Source of the DNA: Acanthaster planci
Taxonomy: Eukaryota; Echinodermata; Asteroidea; Valvatida; Acanthasteridae
Length of the DNA: 53,778 nucleotides
NCBI RefSeq assembly: GCF_001949145.1
Contig: NW_019091405.1
Location: forward strand, 578,051-631,828
Direction: 5' to 3'
The notes below the pieces were generated by a model that was given only the letters and a program-made list of their open reading frames with translations, made no database searches and was not told the origin of the DNA. A program made the position numbers and the translations under genes. This document shows positions 24,692 through 35,400 of the stretch, in pieces (position 1 is the stretch's first letter; every line of letters begins with the position of its first letter).

Positions 24692-26443
24692 GTGTGCCCT
24701 GCCCCCGTTTCCCCATTCGATGCCTAAATTTCGTTTAGAACCCTCCCTCTAGAAGCCATACGCCTACCACACAAGTGTATGGATTTTACGAATGGGTTTG
24801 AAAGTTCAACTCATAGGAGGGTTAGCTTAAGTTCAGAATATACAATTTCCCACGCAGGGTGGTGCATATTATGCTCGTTTCAATCATTCTCGGAGAACTG
24901 ATTGCTTTGTCCGGATGTCCGATTGCTTCCCACTCCAAATTGTTTCACCATGATGACTCGACTTCGGCTGAAGAGCAAACGCTGAAGGCTTGCGAGGGAG
25001 TTACGGTAATATCGGTTTAAGTTCCCTTTAAAATGAAGTCACGATGTTTGTTCGGGGGTGCTGCGTGATAGCCGTGCTGAAGTTTACTATGGACTCATTC
25101 CTGCCGAGTTAACTCCAATATTAATAGCTGGCAGCCTGCACCTCGGAGATTTGGCGATGACGTAAGGTTAACGCCGCCACTCTCCGAGAGATAAAGACCG
25201 CACCATCTGACAATCTTCCACAGCACGCGGGCAGGTTGTTAGTCATGAGATACGGGTCTGTGATGTAGTGACGTCATCACAAGCGGGTTTTGGAGAGGAT
25301 ACGTACGTTTTAGTTGTCGTCAGTCAGCAGTTGTCTGACGATTTTTTTATTGATCTTTCCATGGTAACATTTACCCATTTGTACTGGTAGTGCTCGAGAA
25401 TTTTAAACATAATATTGACTAGTTAGAAAAATTGGAATAAATTTGTAATTTGGGATCAATTAGTTTAACAGTTTGTAAAAAAAAAGGAAAAGTCTGGTTT
25501 CGATTGGTGATCTTTTCTTTGCCTGGCCCAAGTCTGTGTCCCCCCTAGCTGAGTGGATAGGTTTTTGCCCAAATTCTTCCAGAAACGTGTTTTTTATCTG
25601 TACTGCCTCTTGGGCACGGAAATCTTTTGCCTAGTCTCCTAGAATATTCATGTGTCTAAAGAAAAGTGCCCATTGTGTCTTTCCATATTCATTCTGATTC
25701 ATCTGGCTCTGCGTTTCGAGGAACGCCTTTGTTTTACTTAGAGTCCCCCCAGAAGTTACTAGGCAGGTGCAGAGTGGTAGAATGCGACGGCCAGGAGAGT
25801 TTAAGGGCATGATCGGGACGCTGACAATGAAATTGGGGACAGCAAATAAGGATTAATGTGGCATGGAGGGGAATCCAACCCGCTACATGTTAAAAAAAAT
25901 TATGTTACTATTTTTCCAAACTGAATAATGGAAGTGGTTTCATATATGCTGCTTCTTTTAGTTCAAACAAAATGGGGCGAATTTGTAACGAACAAACAAA
26001 AACTGCAGGCAGCGCACCTTAGCTCAACTCTTTTTTCATTCTTAGAGGAAGAATGTTATTGTGTGGGCCTGTCAACACTTGAAGGTTCTGTTTTTTGCTT
26101 GGGTTCACTAGGAGTGAGTAAGTACGCTTACGCATCCAGTTCATTCTTTAGTTGTGATTTCTTATACGGCTTTTTCTCGGAGCCGAAGAATTTCTTGGAA
26201 CATGATAAAATTATTTTCGATCAAACTATGTATTCTCAATGTCTTGCAAAGGTGTGATTCACGCGAGGTATCTCCCTTAGGTTGATTTTGTACACGCCAT
26301 AACTTTTAGGCCGGTTCCAAAAAGGTTTATCCGAGAGGAAACGAGCTCAACTTTTGACGTCACGACTTTTGGCTAAAGGCCATTAACTAAATAGGCCGGA
26401 CTGCAGAACTTATGTCGTCACTTTAAGCAGTTCTGAGTGTTTT

Positions 26444-26459
26444 ATATATATATATATAA
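26444..26459. repeat. (TA)n microsatellite
   Basis: An uninterrupted TATATATA run of about 16 bases in the intergenic region. Confidence 0.7.
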
Positions 26460-26626
26460 CGTGGGCTCCTAACCTTGCTAAGATCCCAAGAATATGTTCT
26501 TAAAATTAAGACATAAACAAGTACCAAGCATATCAACCGCAATCGGTTTCGAGTTTATAGAATTATGTTTGTGTTGCTTTCAAAGCACCTGTTCAACCTA
26601 GATATATGCCACAATTACAAATCTCT

Positions 26627-26938
26627 CAAAAGAAGTCAGTAACTGATGGATTTTGTTAACAGCATTTTACTTTAATTTTCCCGAACACCTCCGTCCATTT
26701 TAAGATATTCCTTGTACAAGTTGTCCACAAGTACCTCTTTATGGACTTGGCGCGCGCGTGGCGAGCCAAGGGCATACAGACTCTTGACCAATCAGAATCG
26801 ATTAAATTGTCTCGTATCCAGGTGCCAGCGCGTGATTAACGCAGTGAGCATTATTACTTTTCAGCGATTATTATCAAATGGTAGCACACGGTCAAGTTGC
26901 AAGTTGTTAGGGAGATTGTCAGAGGAATTTATGAATGT
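26627..26938 (-). repeat. 300-bp dispersed repeat, minus-strand copy
   Basis: The reverse complement of this stretch aligns along its length with 29532-29835 in TTC8 intron 1. Conserved blocks are GCTGGCACCT.GATACGAGACA, TCGATTCTGATTGGTCAAGA, GCGCGCCAA.TCCATA and ACTTCTTTTGA. The two copies are in opposite orientation, 2.6 kb apart, and both are non-coding. The element class is not clear. Confidence 0.8.
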
Positions 26939-27421
26939 AAATTATTTTCTGATCGAAATTTCCTAACATTTCCCCCAAATCAGTTCTTCGAAATTGACAA
27001 GATCCATCATCTCGGACCCCCACAGTTGCCTTTTCAAATTTTGAGCCGTATCTCTTTAATCTCAGGAAAGGAAATGGAACAAAAATAACTTCTTGTGTTC
27101 TCGTTTTAGACAACGCAAAGTTTTTTTGTCGCGCATTGTATTGATGGAAAAATTGCCATGATGGTGAAGTTTTCGGCTCAGTGACCTATTGAGGGCGCCC
27201 TTTATTGAAGCCGAATTCTTCTTGTGCAAATCGCCATCGCTGCAGCCTCACCTGAACAAATTGTTAGCGTTACGGTTGTTAAGGTTACTTGTCGCAACAT
27301 CGTCATGATTTAACAAATTCGCGTAGGTAAGTTGTATTAAATAAAGCAAGGAGCTCATGCCATCTGAAACGCAGCAATATATTAAAATAAGCAATCGTTA
27401 ACCTGCAAGCTCGACCTAAGT

Positions 27422-27725
27422 TAGGCCTGTTCAGCTCTTACGCCACCTGCAAGTAAAGCATAAGTCCCAAATATTGTTGACCCGGCCCAACTATTGTTGA
27501 CCCATGTCTGTAGGAAATGTCTCAACATAATCCAAGACAATGTGTCTCGCACTTGACAAAATTCATCCAAAATGTGGCACTTCATCTGTTCATTTAGCCC
27601 TATGACCAATGACATGACATTTGTAAACAATATGACTTTGCGTGCACACAGGCGCTGTAGTTGGGCCGGCCCAAATGTGGCACTCTAGTTGGGACTGATA
27701 CTATAGTTGGGGCGTAACAGGCCTA
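27422..27725. mobile_element. MITE with TAGGCCTGTT inverted ends
   Basis: TAGGCCTGTT (27422-27431) and its exact reverse complement AACAGGCCTA (27716-27725) bound about 300 bases. The right arm reads inward TAGGCCTGTTACGCC and the left arm has the same TACGCC after a 7-base insertion. Internal GGCCCAAC/GTTGGGCC blocks also pair. The flanks share CCTAA (CCTAAGT and CCTAAAG), a possible decayed target-site duplication. No transposase is encoded. Confidence 0.65.
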
Positions 27726-27864
27726 CCTAAAGAGCAGCGTTTTTACCACATGGGCACAAGCACAGCCTTACAATTTCACGAATGATTATCATGTTTATGT
27801 CCTAAGATTTCACAGGTGGTTTTTGGATATAATTTGACGTTGGCTTGGCATTCCGGGGTGGGGG

Positions 27865-27926
27865 TACCCCAGAACTGTGGGGTCCGTGGGAGCGGAGCAG
27901 ACGTCCGACCCCACAGTTCGGGGGTA
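27865..27926. repeat. Strong GC hairpin
   Basis: TACCCCAGAACTGTGGGGTC (from 27865) pairs with GACCCCACAGTTCGGGGGTA (to 27926) around a loop of about 20 bases, with one mismatch. It does not resemble a tRNA. It may be the core of a foldback element or a structured RNA; no flanking evidence decides. Confidence 0.6.
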
Positions 27927-28012
27927 GGGCAGGGGGGGGAAGAAATACTTCCTGAACTGTACGGTTCTTTTCCTACAATCCCATCTCCCATGTCTCCATG
28001 ACCATGTTTATA

Positions 28013-28147
28013 GAGGGCGTGCGTGGAGCATCCTCACAAAGGACATGTTTCGTTATTTAGATTTACATGACAATGAAGTACTCTCAAGCATACTGGAACA
28101 AAAACCTGTCCTTTGTCAGTCTGTGAGGGCGCTCCACGCAGGCCCTC
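28013..28147. mobile_element. 135-bp MITE with 35-45 bp imperfect inverted ends
   Basis: The left end GAGGGCGTGCGTGGAGCATC (from 28013), followed by CCTCACAAAGGACA, pairs with the right end, whose reverse complement begins GAGGGCCTGCGTGGAGCGCC and continues CCTCACAGACTGACAAAGGACA. Only about 55 bases separate the arms. Possible TTA duplications flank it (TTATA and CTTAC), which would suit the PIF/Harbinger group, but this is weak. Confidence 0.7.
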
Positions 28148-28329
28148 CTTACAAATCTTACAGATAGCCATGTATCAACTCCCATAAACCATTTAAACAC
28201 TTTTTGGCTGTTTTGATTGTGCCAACGTCCTCTACCATTACACTTTTACAGCTACTAGGCAACAAAATTTCATACACGCCTTCTTTTTGAAGTAAGATGT
28301 GTGAAATTTATGCACTTGATATCCTTATT

Positions 28330-28990
28330 AAAATGGTGAAATTCATGAGTATTTTGCCCATCCACACTACAGAAAATCAGCAACAAGCACTCTCAATAAC
28401 TGTCAGTTGTGTAACAGCTTAACCAATCGCAACACAGCTCCTATCTGTTCCATTTTGTTTTCTTGTCCACCATCAAAATGAAAGCCAGCTATGATTGGTC
28501 ATTGGAATGGAAACAAATTTGGCCAATCTCAGTGCGGCTTTCATCTGTGGGTGACAGGAAAACAAGAAGAAAAAGTTTTCCACACAATGTACATGTACAC
28601 GTGTGATAAGGTTAGTACTTTTGCTGCTAATTTGACTCTCTTGGATGTTATCACTATTTGCTGGCTAATAAACAGTGCACAGAGAAATCAGTGATGTTCA
28701 TAATGGAACTCTTACCATTTCGCTTATCTTTTAGGTACATGTAGTTAAAACTATGAAATTTACTTGATATTTGCCTACCCACAATTGAAGACTCACAGTA
28801 AATGGTCAGTCATGTCAGTTGAAAGTCATCGTTGTCAGTTGTAAGATACCGGTAGCTTGACCAATCACAGCGTGGCTCCTACCTGTGTCTCTGTTTATTT
28901 TCCTTCCCCCTACAAATGGAAGTTTTATTACAATTGGTCGAATTGCACTGAAGTTGGTCAATGCTATCAAGGCACAACTCCACCAATCAA
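28330..28990. promoter_or_regulatory. Duplicated CCAAT-rich segment upstream of TTC8
   Basis: Two diverged direct copies, about 28330-28540 and 28745-28965, keep the same order of blocks: GAAATT..TTGCC.A.CCACA, TGTCAGTTGT, GCTT(A/G)ACCAATC(G/A), GGCTCCTA or AGCTCCTA, then ATTGGTC. CCAAT or ATTGG pentamers occur at 28423, 28494, 28501, 28523, 28861, 28933 and 28983. The segment lies 0.4-1.1 kb before the TTC8 start codon. CCAAT clusters bind NF-Y in animals, so a distal promoter or enhancer role is possible. A decayed tandem repeat without function is the alternative. Confidence 0.45.
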
Positions 28991-29405
28991 TGATTTTTCT
29001 TCCCTGCCATCCTTTGCTACTCTGACTTGTTTGCTTGTTTTTTTCATTCTTTTTCCCCTTTCTTTTTAAATTTTTGTGAGGTGGGCGACAAATGCTCCCT
29101 TGTCTCTTCCCCTCACAATGCCTGTGATAAGTTTCTACTCATGCCTATAATCACAGAGGGAAAGAGACGTGTCCTGTTTGAGCCAATGATAAGTGGTTCG
29201 ATTCTTGCCCAATGGCGAATATGGGGTACAGAAAAAAGTTACTGCCTTTTCATTCCCAGATGACATTCATCAATTCCATGTCCCATGCACATGAATGATT
29301 GTTTAGTGGCTTGGTCACAGTTACAGCACAGTTGACCATTGGTGAGGACCCATTTTCATCTCCCAGCGATCTACATGTGAAAAGGACTGCCAACTCGTCA
29401 TCAGC

Positions 29406-32400
29406 ATGGACCCCATGTACATGGCCTACAGCCTGTTTCGTCGGAGGAAATTTGAAGATTGCATCAACATTTGCACCCAGTTGCTGGAGAAGAATCCCTA
29501 CGACCAGGTTCGTTGGCGCATGGTAAAACGTATTCATGAATACCTCAGACAGTCTCCCTGTTCAGCAACGTGCAACTTGACTGTTAAATTTCATAACTGA
29601 GTGACAATGCCCGCTGGCACCTAGATACGAGACAGTTTTATCGATTCTGATTGGTCAAGAATCTGTGTGCATGTGGCTTGTCACGTGCGCGCCAAATCCA
29701 TATAAGGAGATCTATGCTTTTGGACAATTTGCACAAGGAATATACCATAAAATGAATGGGGTATTTGAGAAAATGAAAGTAAAATTGTAGAACAGAATCA
29801 GTGGAAATCCATCATATATTGACTTCTTTTGACTCTCTGACTAAAAAGGTATTTATGAATGGAATAAATATGTGCTTGGCTGGTGGTCTTAGGAGACTGG
29901 ATACTGATAATGGCCACGCTTGTGGCTTGGGCATTAGTCACGTCCATTCTTCTGAGCTGGTTTTAAACACGGGTTTAAGACCGGCCAAGCATACATTTAT
30001 TCCCTTAGTAACGATCAATAGCAATTATGACTGGATCCGACAAAATGAGGTTGACTGATTAGGTTTACAAAATGTACATGGCCCATGTACAAGTTTAAGT
30101 CATTGGCTTTCGGTACCATTCCCCCAAAAGACGTGCACCCCTACCGGTAGGTACCTTCCAGCCCTTGAATTTCACCCTATTTTAACCATGTTGGTTGGAC
30201 CGCAGGCAGCATGGTCATTGAAGATGAGAGCCTTGACGGAGCAGGTGTATGTTGACGAGGTTGAGGTAGATGAAGAAGGCATTGCCGAGATGCTGATGGA
30301 CGACAACACCATTGCCCAAGTCACACGTAAGTCCTTCAGGAAGAGAAACCGACTTTTGAACGGACCTACCATAAAAATGAATGATCTCCGCAGTTCCCGT
30401 GCGTTCGTCTGCAGTGTGAGCATCCTGCATGCTTGTTTTGTGCCATTCGTACACATTACGCAATCTATGTTCTTAATCCTCTGCAGATCTTTAAGCAAAG
30501 GCTATCGCATATTTTTTGCTGTACTTCAGAAATGGATTTTCCTCGGGTCCTAACCAATGATTTATCCAGTTTAAGGAAGTTGTACCTTAAAATTCCATCC
30601 AAAGGTCATGAGCCTCGCAGATAATAGGGAATCATCTAGACTAGTTAGCATGCGTCTCTCTCAGCAATTACGTACTGCGTCATTAATATTGGTGGTATTG
30701 TAGCGTGAGATATTAGAATGTGTGGAAGGAAAGACCAGTTAAGGTGTAGTAGATTTTTTTCTGTAGGATTGTAAGAATATAGTGTAGGGCCTCATGAAAA
30801 AAAATGGTTACTTTTTCGGATGTGTTCATGTGTACTTCTGTGTCCTGTGTTTCTTTCTTTAACCCTAACCCCAAGGGTGTATGTAAAATCGTATTGAAAT
30901 TGGAGGATTTGGGACTGTTAGGGTTAATACACCGTAGTCTCTCATTTCGCTAACTTGTGTTTAATTTCTGAATGTCTGATCACCCACAGGGCCGGGCACC
31001 TCTCTGAAGAAACCAGGTACGGGTCAGGGAGCCCCCAGCGCCGGGGTACGCCCCCTCTCCCAGTCTGGCCGGCCCCTGAGCGGCTTCGTCCGGCCGGGCA
31101 CCCAGTCTGGTCGGCCGGGGACCATGGAACAAGCCATTCGCACCCCTCGGACAGCTCACACCGCCCGGCCTGTCACCAGCGCTTCGGGCAGATATGTCAG
31201 GCTGGGAACTGTAAGTTCAGATGGAACCATGTGTTTGAGTGTAAAGAACAAGTCTGTACGTCAAAATGGTGACTTACTTCTTAGAACCTCCCCTCTTTCA
31301 CACACAGCATACACATTCCTACTTACGTTGCACACCTAGTGTGGAAATTCTTCTCTTTTCATGCAGTTAAATAAACTCAGTGATAATAGTCATTTTTCTT
31401 GAACTGGGAACAGGATTTTCAACCGGATTTTTGTAGAAGGATTCCTTGACTGTTCCTCTTCCTTTTACATCAGATAACCCTGACCCTCAAATGCCTCTAA
31501 ACTTCTCTTCCAATGAAGGGGAACGTCCTGTGGACATGGATAAGTCCACAGAACGTCTTCCCTTCCTTCATTACGTGGACATCTTTTGTTCACAAGTCCA
31601 CGCTAGGTATGTAAGGTTAGCGCAGGGTTCCAACTGTATTCCCAGCCCTGTGTACATGTACGTGTTACGTGTTTGTCTGTGACTGGTAAGATATAACAAT
31701 GGAAGTGAGTTACTGTGATTTTTAACATACTTGTACATATGTCACAGCTGATCCTGTTAGGTGTATAAAATGTGAAAAAGTACATTAATTTTATGGTAGT
31801 TATTAAAAGGAAAATAAGCACTCCGCATACCCACACATTGTTTTGAACTCCCCTCACCCTGTACAACAGGTGTACACAAAGTCTCCCTTCCCCTCTTTAT
31901 CCTTAGGCTCCTAATTTTGGTAGATTGGACACTTGGGGCAAGTTCAAATGACAGATTAAGTTTAAGACCACAGTTCAACCTCAAAGGATAGATGCTTTGA
32001 TAAGTCCAATTGACCATTTGGAACCAGGCTTGAAGCATTATTGCACTGCTCCGTAAAACATCCAACTGCTTGACACTCTGTCCACTTATCTTGGTATCCA
32101 GAAAGCGCTGGACAGAACAATGTGACGGAGTTTTAGCAGAGTGCATCTTGCTTATCCTTCAAAAGGTTAATTTGACTGTGTCCTGGAAATGAGCCGCCAT
32201 GCCATTGTTTTCTGTAATTTTGCCGTCGTTTGCATGAGACAGAGGAAACTGAGCTCTTTGTTTCCATGTGTTGCTCAGTTTGGCATCCTGATGAGTATGG
32301 ACATTAAGTGGGTGAAAGAAATTGACGGTTGTGTATGATTTGCACTGTGCAAGATCTTTATCTTAGAGACTAGGCTATTATCTCAACAGTCTCTTTTGGG

Positions 32401-35400
32401 GGATTGAGACTCATTTTGTGAGTTTGAGACACAAACTGTTTCAATATTCCTCTCTGACTGCCCAGGCCTCCATGCTTTCCACCCCTGACGGTCCCTTCAT
32501 TAACCTGGCAAGGCTGAACTTCAGCAAGTACGCAGCCAGACCCAACCTGGCCAAGGTCAGTGCATAGTAGGCTCACCATCCTGAGCTAAGTCCATTTCCC
32601 ACCAGCGGAAGCATGAACAAACATTTGAAAAAGCTGGATACTGCAGAATGAGTCTTGTGGGCATTTGTCATCGTTGATGCATTTTTCATGGACATCCGAG
32701 CAGTAGAAGGCCCTTTGTGATGTCTCGGTTTGACATCCTGATTAAATGCGGACTTTGCCTGGGTGAAAAAGTCAATAATTTCTATTGAATTCAAAATTGC
32801 AAGCTTGATGCATTGGCATATATCAAAAGCAGGTCTGCCGACTTCTGAGTCATTTCACACTTAGGGCAAAGATAATTTTCTGCATGACTTCCATCACGGA
32901 CTGTCCCAAGCATCCAAGCGATACCACCATGAACACAATCATAATGCCACGTAATTATGAGACAGCATGGACGGTGTACTGCTGAATGGTGTAGTCCTGA
33001 TGTGCTTCCCAATGCATATGCACTTGGTGTCTGCAAAACAGAATACATGAACTGGGGACATTGTCAGCTAATTGTGCACAAGTTTTTGGCGTCCTGACAT
33101 GAACAATCCTGTCATCAATCAGGGTATGTGCATAGAGTTCTCATGCAGTGAAGGTGTGGGTTATAACTCAGTTACTTTTAAGGCACAGACCAATACTTCA
33201 AGGGGACACTATAAATATATTACCATGCCAAAGACCAGCAGATCACACTTACTGTAACTTTTCACCACCAGCCCCTGTTCGAGTACATCTTCCATCACGA
33301 GAACGACGTCCGCAACGCTCTGGAGCTGGCAGCTCTAGCCACGGAGGCATGTGGCTTCAAAGACTGGTGGTGGAAAGTTCAGCTGGGGAAATGCTACTAC
33401 AGGTAAGGAACCAAATGTGTAGATCCACAAAGCTGAAAATATTAGTGCGTCTGAATTACTTGGCTGTGGCTTAATATTGCACTTGACTCTATGGGAAGTG
33501 GCTACAGTCAATACCATAGACACATGCATAATATCAAGCCGCAGCCAAGCAATTCGGACACAGCCTGTAGCTCAGCATATGGAGGTTTCAAGCAAACATT
33601 GTTGGCTTGAGAACCATTCCCACATCTGCAACAACCAGTGATGGTGATTGTACGTGATGGGACAGATAACATGCATTCCGTGCCATGTTGGCAGGGTACC
33701 TGCTTTTTGTACAGAACCTAAATAAATCCCTGTTATCTGATTGACGGGTCACCGATCACGTGTCATGAATCATTTGGTATCATCAGCGGAGGGACCATGG
33801 GTTATGCCCGTTGGTTATCCTGGCGTACTGTGCCAATGTGCAGCATGCACACTCGCTTCTCTCCATGCACAGAAAGAAAGTTGAACAGCGTGCGTGCAGT
33901 TGGTCGGCGCATTTGAGTTCTGCACACAAACACACAATTTTTGGGGCAGTACCAGTATTTGTGAAACACTGATAACATTTTATCTTCTGTCAGATGCTTC
34001 TGTAATAGAAACAAACTGAGTAGGTTATCAAATGATAGAAAGATACGCTGGATTGTCTGTTTTTGCATGAACTTTGCGTTGCGTTTCTACTTCGGACTGA
34101 CCAAGTAACACAGAGACTTGTGCACAAAGTTTACAAATGATTTATTTAAGTTTGTATAAAACAAATCACGGATGTCTCACATTTGTGCAATCGAAGAACA
34201 GTTTCGTCTGATGACAGTTCTAAAGGTCTTTTGTCCTTGGCTTCATCTGATGGAGTAGAACTTTCAGTCCGTCACCTCGAGAAATGATTCTTCCCATTAC
34301 ACTCATAAACTTACATTATTTGTTCATTGATAAGCAAATATCTGTGCTTAGCAAATTGCTTTGTTTGCTGGAGTAGCCCCATACAAAGGCATACAATGAT
34401 ATCTCTCTTACTTGAGTATAATGTATTTGGGCCATTTTTCTCCTTAAGATTGAAAAATGAAACCTCAATTGTCAACAGAATAGCTGGCCACTAAGTAAAA
34501 TGCATCAAATTGAAGTGCCACTTTAGTTTCAAGAAGGGTTATTACCACCGTGACCTAAAACTGTATTTCATGTGAACATTTTTGGAATTCAGACGGAATT
34601 ATGTATCAAATTTTGGGCAGAATGGCATTGCAAGCCATCTGTTTGCATCTTTATCTTGCTTACTGTTGCGACCACATGGAAGGTAGGCCGAACAGATGAA
34701 GCCCTGCCCTCATCCAGACAGACTCCTTCCATTTGCAGGCTAGGACTGTACCGCGACGCAGAGCGGCAGTTCAAATCGGCCCTGAAGCAGCAGGAGATGG
34801 TAGACACCTACCTGTACCTTTGCAAGGTCTACGTGCGTCTGGACCAGCCGCTGACCGCCATCGAAATCTTCAAGCACGGACTGGAGAAGCACCCAGGGGA
34901 GACGACTCTCCTAACGGGCATAGCTAGGATATACGAGGTCAGGCTATGAAGTGTTAATGGTCTTTTCATATGTCACGCTAGGGCAAATGGGAGGTATATA
35001 TAATGATGTCAGTATTAAGTTTGATTCTTGCAGTTCAGACCTTCCTGGGAGCCATATTTTTTATCAGTTACTTCAATTTGTGAAGACAAAATTTATGAGA
35101 AAAATTACATTGTGGAAATTAGTGATGCAGCCTTTTTGGAAATTCAAGTTGAAGTGTTTCACCAAGACCTTGCGAAGATAATTTCTAGAACACTTGTCCT
35201 TTAACACAGTTGACTTTTTTTGAAAAGGTTAGAGGGCTTGAGTTTTGGATCCTAGCTTAAGTCATTTTCAAAGGCAAAGTTTTTTTTATCTTTGATTGCC
35301 TTTGATAAAATCCCCCTGGGGTTGAAAAATCAGGCCCTCTGAAACTTTCTGCATTCGTATTTTAGGTCACCGTGTAGCTAGCAAGCAATCTACAGCAAGT

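Larger units (their letters stand above)
22406..29405. other. 7-kb intergenic region between divergent P450 and TTC8 genes
   Basis: No supported gene. ORFs of about 100 codons (for example 22618-22926 and 25928-26257) have no recognisable domain and no splice or codon support. The region holds a 13-bp minisatellite, TGACGTCA sites at 25269 and 26355, a (TA)n run near 26444-26459, one copy of a 300-bp dispersed repeat, two foldback elements, a strong hairpin and a duplicated CCAAT-rich segment close to TTC8. A second TTATATAAG-like sequence, on the plus strand near 23046, has no gene after it. Confidence 0.5.
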
